From assembly GCF_018687715.1 (NCBI RefSeq), contig NC_056767.1, positions 7,503,001 through 7,567,000 of the forward strand: a DNA stretch of 64,000 bases. The letters are read 5' to 3'. The DNA comes from Carya illinoinensis (taxonomy: Eukaryota; Streptophyta; Magnoliopsida; Fagales; Juglandaceae). The first letter of the stretch is position 1. The number at the start of each line of letters is the position of its first letter. This document shows, piece by piece, positions 12,405 through 21,961 of this stretch. The translations under genes were made by a program, and so were the position numbers. The notes under the pieces were generated by a model that did no database searches, was not told where the DNA came from, and saw only the letters and a list, made by a program, of their open reading frames with translations.

Positions 12405-12890
12405 AAGATAGACTAGAGTCAATAAAAATAGAGATAGATTTTTTAAATACTTATACATAAACTTGAGATTCTTAGCTTCATGTTTGAGACGCCCATTTTC
12501 TTCATACAATATCATGTCATTCTTATCCATGGGAACCGGCAAGCGGAATGAAGAATCTAATAAAGATTTCAACTGTTTATTCTTCTGCCGAATGATTCAT
12601 TCCCTTGTGTGAGACTCTTGAACAATTATTTGAAGTACAACAATTTGTTCTTTGAACTTTTCAACTTCATAATTTTTGGCTTGTAGCCACTGAGAAAAAG
12701 CAACAATAGAGAAAGAGTAGCGAGTCCCAAGACTCACCAAGTCATAAATAACATCAGAATCTGACTTATTAGTCAGATTATTATTTTCCTGCTACAACAT
12801 GGCACCAATGGCAGCTGCAGAAAGGACAGGAGGTTGAGATGCAGAATGCCTCATGGATGGATCTAGAGAAATATTAGAAGAATGAGCCAT
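12351..12890 (-). pseudogene. Antisense ORF 1 in the post-pol region, coiled-coil protein, two internal stops
   Basis: Read on the minus strand from an ATG at 12890 (MAHSSNISLDPSMRHS), a single frame runs 180 codons to a stop at 12351, interrupted only by TAG at 12792-12794 (codon 33) and TGA at 12597-12599 (codon 98). Both can be explained by single C-to-T changes (CAG, CGA). The predicted protein is hydrophilic with a heptad-like coiled coil in its middle and end (EVEKFKEQIVVLQ; EENGRLKHEAKNLK). The end overlaps the 3' end of pol by about 54 bp. A TATA box lies 104 bp upstream of its ATG. It resembles the second antisense ORF (shared NK/SK-x-DS-D/E-V/I-I motif followed by a helix). I recognise no outside family, and no function is proposed. 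Confidence 0.6.
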
Positions 12891-12993
12891 TGAGAAAAGA
12901 ATAGAAGGCTTAAAACGAGAATGTTAAAGGAATGCAGATGAGTTATAGAGATGAGAAGAAAACTTGATGCGGATTGGATGAACTTCAGGACTG

Positions 12994-13001
12994 ATTTTAT
13001 A
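12994..13001 (-). promoter_or_regulatory. TATA box for antisense ORF 1
   Basis: Minus-strand TATAAAAT within CTCTATAAAATCAG, 104 bp before the ATG at 12890, leaving a plausible ~70-base leader. It sits between the two antisense ORFs, suggesting each had its own transcript. Confidence 0.5.
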
Positions 13002-13133
13002 GAGATAGCATAAAGAATAAGACAAACTATTGTCTCTTCAAATCTTATTTAGTCAAAAGAAATACAAGATATGCTGGACACACATTGTCAAAAGTTTTCT
13101 TACTAAGCCAGTGAGATTAACAGTAGATTGTCC

Positions 13134-13586
13134 CTATTTTTCTAGTAAACGATGAACCTCTGTTGTTATCTGCCGATGTTGACCTTGTATCTGAACCCTT
13201 TCTCGTTCCAGCTCCTCTATTCGTGGTTGCAGATCATGAGCATACCAATCTGTAAATTTTTTCAATTCTTGGTTTTCTTGCTTTAGCCTTTTATTCTCAT
13301 TATCCTTATTAGCAAGTTTCTGTCGTAACTCAGATATTTGCATGTTAAGATGATCAATCTCACTCACCCTCGCCATTAACCTCCGAGACATGATCATAAC
13401 AGAGGCAGCATATTGACTACTGAGCATTCTTGATTCTGCAATAATCTCAGAATCAGCCTTACTAGAAAAACGGTTCTCTGCTCTTATCATGGTATTGACG
13501 GCCTCATGAGAGAAGATTGATAATTGATACGTCAAGGGTTCCTGATTCAAGTCTGGAACATTAGTGGAAGAGAATTACTCAGCCAT
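13134..13586 (-). pseudogene. Antisense ORF 2 in the post-pol region, coiled-coil protein, one early stop
   Basis: On the minus strand an ATG at 13586 (MAE, then TAA at 13575-13577, then FSSTNVPDLNQEP) opens a frame that runs to a TAG at 13134. Apart from the stop at codon 4 (one base from CAA) it is open for 150 codons; an internal ATG at 13550 gives 138 uninterrupted residues. The C-terminal half is a strong predicted coiled coil (ISELRQKLANKDNENKRLKQ and onward). Its N-terminal half aligns by eye with antisense ORF 1 (SSKADSEII against TNKSDSDVI), implying an ancient duplication. A TATA box lies about 80 bp upstream of the ATG. No known domain recognised. Confidence 0.6.
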
Positions 13587-13662
13587 TCTATCGTTGTTGA
13601 AAAACAGAATTCAGGTCAAGAAGCGATTTTTTTTTTTTGCATCCGATAGTTGAAAATGATCA

Positions 13663-13672
13663 TTTTTTTATA
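13663..13672 (-). promoter_or_regulatory. TATA box for antisense ORF 2
   Basis: Minus-strand TATAAAAAAA within TTTCTATAAAAAAATG, about 77-86 bp upstream of the ATG at 13586. The spacing resembles that of the TATA box before antisense ORF 1. Confidence 0.45.
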
Positions 13673-13879
13673 GAAACTCAGAGCCTTCAATCACGTTTGT
13701 CAACAACATCAGGCGATTGTTTAAATCTCCAACCGCACTAAATTCATAGAGTTAGGCCTCGAGACTTTGCAGCATTTGTCAAGTCACGGACGACTCATTT
13801 TTCAACTATCTATAGTGACTATTAAACACATCGTTTTCTTCAGTCCATTTACTTGCTGCCGATCCTTTTTAATGATGCC

Positions 13880-14063
13880 AAAAGGGGGAGAAGTTTTAGA
13901 TTAGAATATTAACATTGTTTGAATTGCTAAACTTATTATATATGCTTGGAATTATATTTATACTTTTGCTTGAAAAACTAACGCACATTCTCAGGGGGAG
14001 CTTAGGTATCAATACAGGCTTCAGGTTCTATCAAGTATTTGTTATCATCAAAAAGGAGGAGAT
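13880..14063 (+). other. Polypurine tracts before the 3' LTR
   Basis: Three purine-rich tracts occur: AAAAGGGGGAGAAG (13880-13892), CAGGGGGAGC (about 13993-14001) and AAAAAGGAGGAGA ending immediately before the 3' LTR (14050-14062). The last is in the position that primes plus-strand synthesis. Repeated GGGGGAG tracts are a habit I associate with SIRE-type Copia elements. Confidence 0.7.
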
Positions 14064-15466
14064 TGTTGAACCCAATGTTTCAAGTTTTGTGTAATTATAT
14101 ATCTACACATGAATTTTGATGATAAAAAATGAATTCAAAGAATAAAGAAGTCTCAAGCTCAAGTTGTCTACACAATGGAGTCAAGCACATCAAGGAAATA
14201 AGCATGAGCAAGAAAGGAACAAGTTCCCATTAAAGTTATAGAGTAATGTTGTAAATCTCTTCAAAATTCAAAATTAGGATTAATGCTCAAAATTAATATT
14301 TTATCATAAAGCATTAAAATACATTTTCCACATGTGCATGAAAATTTTTGAAAATTAAATTTGAAAATTTTGAAAGATGATTGATTGTCATCTTTTACAT
14401 GTGCATGCCTTGATTAAAGGGTTGAACTTTGAAAATATTAAAGATGATTGATTGTTATCTTTTACATGTGCATGCCTTGATTAAAGGGTTGAACTTTGAA
14501 AATATTAAAGATGATTGATTGTCATCTTTCACATGTGCATGTTTTATTTGAATATTTTCAAAAGTGATTGATGATTTTAGACTTATACAAAAGGTAGATG
14601 ATTTTGTTTGAAAAATTTGAAAATTAAAGTGTGCTCGTTTTGTCATATACAAAAAGTAAAAAATTAGGTTTGAATTTTTTGAAAAGGAAAGTGTGCTTCT
14701 TTTGTCATATGCAAAAAGTAAAAGATTAGGTTTGAATTTTTTGAAAAGGAAAGTGTGCTCCTTTTGTCATATGCCAAAAGTAAAAGATTAGGTTTGATTT
14801 TTTTGAAAAAGTGAATGATGTTGTCTTTGACATGTGAATCTTTTTAAATTTGAATATGAAGTCTCATATGCCTATAAATAGATCATTTGAGAGTTTCACA
14901 TTCACAACACCAAGAGCATATAACATTTATTCAAAGCTTTCATTCTCTCTTTTCTAAGCATTGAGCCTTAATCCTTATTCATTTTGAGAGATATAGTTTG
15001 CGCTGTATTGTTCTTATTTCACTCATTGAGGAGTGTTTTCTGATAACCTACCCACTATCAACTTTTGTATCAGAAAAAGGGTGTGTATAACCCTTGTGCG
15101 TGTAGAAAGTATTCTACACGGGGAATAGTTAAATCACCACGTATAAGGTGATTGCAAGTGTAGAGGGTATTCTACACGGATTCTTTGTAGCGGTGTTGTT
15201 CAAAAGTGTAATAGGTTTCTATCTCCACCTGAAGGAGGTTGAATAGTGAATTTGGGAATCCTCAAAGGGTAGCTTAAGGCGAGGACGTAGGCAGTGGGGC
15301 CGAACCTCGTTAACATACTGAGTTTGCTTCTCTCTTACCCTTACTCTTTATATTTATTGTTATTTCATATTTTGTTTATATTTTATATTATATATTTGAT
15401 TTATAATTGTTATTTTTTAATACAACTCAATTCACTCCCCCTCTTGTGTTAGTCATCTGGGCAACA
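14064..15466 (+). repeat. 3' LTR of the Copia element
   Basis: 1403 bp, the same length as the 5' LTR and with the same termini. By eye about 15 differences fall in the first 600 bp, a few percent divergence. Confidence 0.95.
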
Positions 15467-16682
15467 CTATAAACTAGTAAATTTTCCTTAAGAATGTTAA
15501 AGAAGATGACACAACAGCCATGTCCAGTACTTCACACCATATCTCAGCAGATCACGTGTAGAAGAAAGACCATTATCATATATATATATAGAAATTTTAT
15601 TTATAGTCGTTGAGTGTATAAGTGTCATGCATTCTTTTTATAAAGAATCGAAATTCACGGCATGGATATATAGCAACTACAGGTCGTAATAGAAACTTAG
15701 TAGCTAGAATATCTTTGATCCCTTGAGGATCGAAAGATAACATTAATAGTCCCACTGATTGTGCCTAATCATAGCAAGTAGTGTGTATATATATATATAT
15801 ATATATATTTCATTCATGTATCGTTTCCATTATATAGTTCCAAAGAATCATAGCAGATGATGATCTATATAATGGTATAAATACAGTACTCAGTTTGGAA
15901 TATTGACCAAACTATTTTCTACATTCTCTTTCGAAGAAGACAATATGAGTATATGAGTATGAGTATGAGTATTTGAGAACCCTCTACACAAAACAATTGA
16001 CCAAATGATAATGTGAATATCAAATTATTAACATAAAATAAGGCGATGGTTGATGTTTACGTTTTCTAGAAGAACAAGATCTTAGAAATCATCGGAGAGA
16101 TGCAGCAAATGATGTTAAAAGTTTGAAAATATATCAATATGCAGGAAAAAGAGCAAAAAAGAAGAGTTAATGTCGAATAGAAGAAAGACTTGTATGATCT
16201 ATAGAGAACATAAAAAGGCAACAAGTTCTATTTAATTCTTGCCAATTTTGGTACCACCATATTAAGAATTTTGTACCATCAATTTTTTGCAAGATTTTCT
16301 TCAATTTCTGCTTACATCGACGACAAGGAATTATCTACTTTAAGAATAGACTTATGCATGCACAAGCAAGTCAAAAATAAAAGAGACATAAAGCAAAGGT
16401 AAATATTATTAAAATGAAATCAAAGACCAAGCCTATTAACGGAATGAGCACAGATTTTATAAGATGAGTATTCAATGCAAAATATAGAAAGAAATATGAG
16501 AGCTTTTTTCTTCTCTCACACTGGAGCAATTCCCTTGAAGGAAAAGTACAAGAAAGTAGATAAAATTGTACAATGACCGAGTGGAAGAGGGAAAAGGGTT
16601 GGTGGCGTTTTTAGAGCAGGTAGATTGACATTAAAATCTTCTGTGGGTGACTTTGATTCCTCTCTTTCGAGTTTTGCTATAT

Positions 16683-16845
16683 ATAAGTACAGTCGCGTAT
16701 TAATCTGTGTATCAATACTGATTTATTCATATTTAAAATTTAAATTAACACTATTTTTATTAAAATTTACTTTTGAACTAATCACATCATATTAATGTAT
16801 AGATTAGTGTATAATTATACTTGTAACTATATTTTTTCAAATTCT
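16683..16845. repeat. Palindromic MITE, family A, copy 1
   Basis: The left end (AAGTACAGTCGCGTATTAAT) and the reverse complement of the right end (AAGTATAATTATACACTAAT) match over about 33 bp. A second copy lies at about 46010-46165. The interior has no coding capacity. Confidence 0.65.
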
Positions 16846-17371
16846 AATTAGTTGGTATACTAAAGAAATATGAGTCTTCTGCCTACCGATTAACCAATCG
16901 TAGGCCTTCTGCCTCAAACATATGAATCTTCTTGACAAGATTCATCGAGATTGTACTGCTTTTTCTGCACAACTAGAATCTTTCACATCCTTACAGTCCT
17001 CAAATCCTAGATTTTCAACCAAAAGCAACCCCCTCTCTCTCTCATTTCTTTCTTTACACATTAAGGACTGGCCCCTTCCACCAATGATATTGTAGATGAG
17101 TTTTCTTCAATAAAAAATGATAGGATTATTATTATTTTATTATTTATTTTGTATTTAATTTTTTATTTTACTTAATAATTAAAGAAGTAACTATTAGTAA
17201 AATTATATATTTTTAAAAATTTTTTTCTTAATAATTAAGGATGTTAAAAAATTACTTAAAAGAAAATAATATAATAATAAAAAATTTCTAATACATTGTA
17301 AGTAATAAATGGGTACCCTTCTTCAATTGATTCCTAAGTATATTTCACTATTTCTTTGGTAGAAATAATAG

Positions 17372-17530
17372 ATGTAATTGTGAACGTGCAAATTTCATAT
17401 AATTAGTTTGAAAAAATAAATATGAAATTTATAAGAAAAAAATTAATTTTTTAATAATAAATTTCATTCTTTTTTAAAACGACTATACGACACTTATGTA
17501 CTCCACAATTATACATTACATTACTCTTTC
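17372..17530. repeat. Short AT-rich MITE, family B, copy 1
   Basis: Shares order and sequence with 21580-21745 and 30080-30245: a left end with a GTGAACGTGCAAAT-like motif, a central run 'aaatttattttttaata', and a right end 'gactatacgacacttatgta'. Ends are imperfect inverted repeats. Confidence 0.6.
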
Positions 17531-17545
17531 CTTCACCCTTGTTGC

Positions 17546-17737
17546 CAGGGGTGGGCAGCGGGGCCCCGTTACCCGCTGCCCCGTCCCGTTCGCCCCGTCC
17601 CCGCATAGTGCGGGGCGGGGCATCCGCACCGTCAGGGCCGGGGCGGGGCCCCCCGGCCCGTAAGCTGTAACCCCAGCGGGGGCGGGGGACGGGGACGGAC
17701 CCCCCCCGTCCCTTTTTCCCCCACCCCGTTACGTATC

Positions 17738-17774
<37 letters not shown>

Positions 17775-18271
17775 ATCAAGCCCTGAAGATGAAAGTGATG
17801 AAACGAAGAAACGAATCGAGGGGAAAAGTGCAGATGAAACCGAGCCGGCAAGTGACGTTCTCGAAGCAGAAGGGCGGGCTGATGAAGAAGGCTCGCCGCT
17901 CGCGAACTCGCCGTGCTCTGCGACGTGGAACTCGCGAAGTCCCTTCCCCCCCCCCCCCCCCCGCGTCCGAGACCCCGAAACCCATACCCAGAAAGTTTCT
18001 CCCTCCTCCCTCCCCTCCCCTCCTCCCTCTGCCACGCCGGACGCACGCCGTCCCTCCTCCCTCTGCCACGCCGTCCCTCCTCTCTCTGCCATGCCGGACG
18101 CACGCCCAGAAGGGGGGTGCGGGGGGCCGGACGGACTGCCCCCCCACCCCGTACCCCGTCATGCGGGACGGGGTACCCCGCCCCCGCACACCGGAGGCGG
18201 GGGACGGGGGGGATTTTCCCCATCCACCCCATGCGGGGGCGGGGGGCGGGGGGGTGCCGGTAGCACCCCTA
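17546..18271 (+). mobile_element. Non-autonomous hAT element, GC-rich, carrying a MADS-box fragment
   Basis: Termini CAGGGGTGGGCAGCGG and, reversed, TAGGGGTGCTACCGGC are flanked by a perfect 8-bp target duplication, CTTGTTGC at 17538-17545 and 18272-18279, as made by hAT transposases. The 726-bp element has extremely GC-rich subterminal regions full of GGGGCGGG and CCCCGTCC-type motifs, likely transposase-binding repeats. It contains a (TA)n tract and a MADS-box gene fragment but no transposase. It must depend on a transposase made elsewhere. Confidence 0.85.
17789..17955 (+). pseudogene. Captured MADS-box domain fragment, frameshifted
   Basis: One frame reads RGKVQMKPSRQVTFSK then GGLMKKAR; the adjacent frame continues ARELAVLCDVELAKSL. 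Together these follow the first two thirds of a plant MADS DNA-binding domain (RGKVQ...RQVTFSKRR.GL.KKA.ELS.LCD.EVA) with a small deletion after MK and a frameshift around 17890-17900. A C run follows at once and the remainder of a MADS protein (I, K and C regions) is missing. It lies wholly inside the GC-rich hAT element, so I interpret it as a transduplicated exon piece. The parent subfamily cannot be named securely. Confidence 0.75.
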
Positions 18272-18490
18272 CTTGTTGCATTATCCAAAGGAAGTGGGCT
18301 TGACTTTCCAACCAAACTACCATCCACCTTGAAAGAAAAATTCTATATACTATACTCATATCCTATTTTTATCACAATAAATAAGATGTGGCCGCACATT
18401 TATTATCATTAAATGATTATTTATTAGATATTGATTTATCATTTAATAATATTTAATACGTCACATCTTACTTAATAAGATGAAAGTACG
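18272..18490. other. Spacer between the two hAT elements
   Basis: About 220 bp of AT-rich sequence with a possible short inverted repeat (AAGATGTGGC near 18384 and GTCACATCTT near 18461). No gene. Confidence 0.4.
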
Positions 18491-18879
18491 ATAATAGTTA
18501 GGGCTGAGCAACCGGGTACCGGATCGAGTATCCGGGTATACCCGGCCCGGAACCCGGATTCCAAATCCGGGCCGGAGTCCGGCCCGGATGCACCCGGGTT
18601 ATGACCCGGGCTGAAACCCAGATTGATCTGGGTTTTTACAACCCGGAAATCTGGGTTCCAGCATATACCCGGGTTTTTTTTTTTGTTTAACAAAGCCTGA
18701 TTATTAAATATTTTTTAGCAAAAAAATATTGTGAATTTGATCCCATTGTCATGCACCATGCGTACGTATATATAATATGCTGGTCAATTACATTTGTTAT
18801 AATATCAAAAAATTAGTTACTTCTGAGATTTCACCGTGATCATAATTTATACATGATTACAATTAATCCCGCTGCTTAA

Positions 18880-19412
<533 letters not shown>

Positions 19413-19875
19413 ATACACATTTCTGACATTTTGTGATTGGAATTTACCCTTGATCACAATTTCTCAATACCATACACACTTGACAGATATATAAAACTTG
19501 ACTATCTTGGTCAGTAAAGGGGGCAATGTTGATGGATACCACTGCTAAACATACTACAATAGTCCAAAATGTGCACACTTGCGTGTATGGTTTTTTCTAA
19601 AACATTTGATGCACATATACGAGGCAAGAACACCCATCACAATACCAAGACAACGTTGAAAATAATTACCGTTCTCCATTAGCAAACATTATATCGAATA
19701 CAAACACGCAAATGTCAACCTGGTGTTTAAAAGAAACCATCAGAATCATATCTAGAAGTTTAAACAAAAAGCATATTACCTTAAAGGTTCCATTTAAGGA
19801 AAAGCTCCATAGCGTTCATATTTAAGCATTAAAGTATTGGACTATATCATGAAGTAAAATAGGTACACATCAAAC

Positions 19876-19983
19876 CTTTATGCTATTCACTGTGATAAAG
19901 GTATCTTTGCTCCCTCTCCCTCGTGAAGATAGTTCTTGGAAGGACATGAGTCTGCAGCCATTCTTTCTATCAACTGCAACAAC
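19876..19983 (-). pseudogene. Candidate second captured exon in the hAT element
   Basis: Minus strand: an acceptor-like TTTCAG is followed by 108 bp (36 codons, no stop) reading VVAVDRKNGCRLMSFQELSS and onward, then a donor-like AAG/GTTTGA. The codon-like composition and splice-like ends suggest an exon of a different gene captured in the opposite direction to MDHAR. I do not recognise the parent protein. Confidence 0.35.
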
Positions 19984-20699
19984 CTGAAACCAGGAAGGAA
20001 CACATCCAGAATGATTAATGCTTATTTTATGATCTTTCATGTACCAGCTCAAAAATAAACCATCTAACCTTAAAATAGGATTAAAGAAAAACCACTTCAT
20101 AGTCAAATGATCACATCTTTCAATAATATTTCAAGCATGGTAATATGCTAGATGCATCATTTCTTTGGAGAAGTTTGCATTGATCTTTAGATCTGGTATT
20201 TTTAATAGAGAAGAGGCTCAAGTTATATGTATTAGTCCCATAAACAGACTGGGAACTAGAGATAAACTGATTTGGGGTCCCTCAAATAATGGAAAATTGT
20301 ATACAAAGTGTTTATCACCTTTTAAATTGATAAATTGATGCAAATGCACCATCTATGCCAACAAACATCTTATATAATAGACCAACAAGTACTACTGATC
20401 TTAACTTACACCCAAATCATGCTTGGCCTCATTGAAAACTTGAGATCCAGCTGAATCATTCATCACATATAGACCAAAATATTGTTATATATACATGCTT
20501 TTTCTAGAGAAAGTCGGCCATGTAATATATATATGCTTTTTCTAGAGAAAGCAGGCCATGTAAAAGAGTAAAAGATCAGTACAGATTGAATAGCCAAAAC
20601 CTGATGGCATCAAAGGATTTTCTATTTCTATTTACAAGTTCGCAGCCATCTTAGAAACTTAAGGCTCCATTTACTTTGGATTAGTCAGGAATGAAGTCT

Positions 20700-20800
20700 C
20701 TGTCTAACAAATCACATCCAAAAATAAATCACACCCAAAAACAAATCACACCCAAAAATAAATCACACCCAAAAACTAATCACATCCAAACAAATCACAC
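20700..20800. repeat. ~18-bp tandem repeat in the hAT element
   Basis: Five to six copies of AAATCACACCCAAAAAYA, including CATCC variants. Confidence 0.75.
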
Positions 20801-20986
20801 CCACTAAAAAAACCACACAATAAACTAAAGAACCGAAATGGAAGAGTTAATAAAAAACTAACCTGATTTGTAGTGTTTCTGAGGATGATCAGATGCAAGC
20901 GACGACGGGATGACGGCGACGACTGGATGACGGCGACAACGGGATGGCGGCGACGACGGGATGAGGCTAGGGTTTCTGGAAGATTC

Positions 20987-20989
<3 letters not shown>

Positions 20990-21075
<86 letters not shown>
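20990..21075. repeat. (GA)n microsatellite, ~43 units
   Basis: 86 bp of uninterrupted GA near the right end of the hAT element. The apparent Arg-Glu repeat protein read across it is not credible. Confidence 0.95.
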
Positions 21076-21077
<2 letters not shown>

Positions 21078-21895
21078 CAGATTGGGGGGGGATCGGGAAA
21101 GACAGGGTAATAACCCAATGCCAAAACGGCGTCGTTTTGGCACTGGGTTTGGGTTTAAAAAAAACCCAGGTACCGGGTTTTAAATCCAGTACCCGGACCG
21201 GGAAGACCCGGTTTTTAGAAACCGGGTACCGGCCCGTGTGTTTTCCGGGCCGGTACCCGCAACCGGAACCCGGATAACCGGGTTTCGGACCGGGCCAGAA
21301 AAAAATCCGGCCCGGTTGCCCAGCCCTAATAATAGTGTTATGAAGTTATTCTCGATCTCTTACTTTAATTAATTGTTTCTTCTTTCTATAGACTTTTTAT
21401 TTGTTAACATTTTATTATTTTTAATAATTTCTACGTAAATTTTAGAAGCTAAGTTTTAAGATTGTGATTGTAATTTTCAAACTCTCTCTTGTACAAGGTA
21501 TTCTTTTATCTTAAATTTTATTATTTTTTAAAGCGATCGTAACGAATATATGATAATACGTAAATTTTGAAAAAAACATTGATATTTATAGTCTCGATTG
21601 TGTAAGTGTTGTACAGTCTCTTTAAAAAAATAAATTAATACGAAATTTATATAAAAAAATTTAATTTTTTAATCGTAAATTTTACTTTTTTAAAATAATT
21701 TTATAATATTTACATATTTTATAATTATATATAATATTACTTTAGATAGAAACTACCGGCCGGTCTCGGCTCCAGATTGGCATGAGTTTGATAGAAAAAT
21801 GACGTTAGAGACAGAACAAGAAAAGAAAGAGACAAGACAAGTACCGGCGGGCTCGGCTCTAGATTGTTGTTTCCGAAAAGAAACAATATCCAGCT

Positions 21896-21961
21896 AGACT
21901 ATTAATTGTTTTTTGTTTTTTGTTTTTTGTTTTTTTGTTTTTTGAAAGACTATTAATTGTT
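21896..21961. repeat. T-rich 36-bp insert between 15-bp direct repeats
   Basis: AGACTATTAATTGTT occurs at 21896-21910 and again, perfectly, at 21947-21961. Between them lies only a (TTTTTTG)n-like run ending in GAA. On the minus strand this reads as a short poly(A)-rich tail. It looks like the footprint of a LINE-machinery insertion that kept only its tail. Confidence 0.65.

Larger units (their letters stand above)
6162..15466 (+). mobile_element. Complete but inactive Ty1-copia retrotransposon, SIRE/Maximus-like
   Basis: A 9305-bp element with two 1403-bp LTRs (6162-7564 and 14064-15466), both TGTTGAACCC...GGGCAACA, flanked by the 5-bp target duplication CTATA at 6157-6161 and 15467-15471. 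A primer-binding site complementary to initiator tRNA-Met (TGGTATCAGAG) lies two bases inside the 5' LTR. Order of parts: gag, protease, integrase, reverse transcriptase, RNase H on the plus strand, then a 1.6-kb post-pol region with two antisense ORFs and purine-rich tracts. Integrase before reverse transcriptase makes it Copia. The large gag with a coiled coil, long LTRs and repeated GGGGGAG tracts suggest the SIRE lineage (inference). The LTRs differ at about 15 sites in their first 600 bp, and the coding region carries many stops, so it is old and non-autonomous. Confidence 0.95.
15472..17545. other. Gene-free AT-rich stretch with MITE copies
   Basis: Contains (TA)n runs at about 15582 and 15784-15808, a short GAGTAT repeat (about 15945-15972), and two MITE copies annotated separately. 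No ORF with recognisable homology was seen. Confidence 0.6.

Noticed and set aside
17729..18412. Several long overlapping frames on both strands of the GC-rich hAT element.
   Set aside because: Stop codons are rare in such GC-rich DNA; apart from the MADS-box piece no frame has a recognisable domain.
20873..21277. An open frame containing a long Arg-Glu repeat.
   Set aside because: It is translation of a (GA)n microsatellite at the end of a hAT element and of the GC-rich subterminal repeats.
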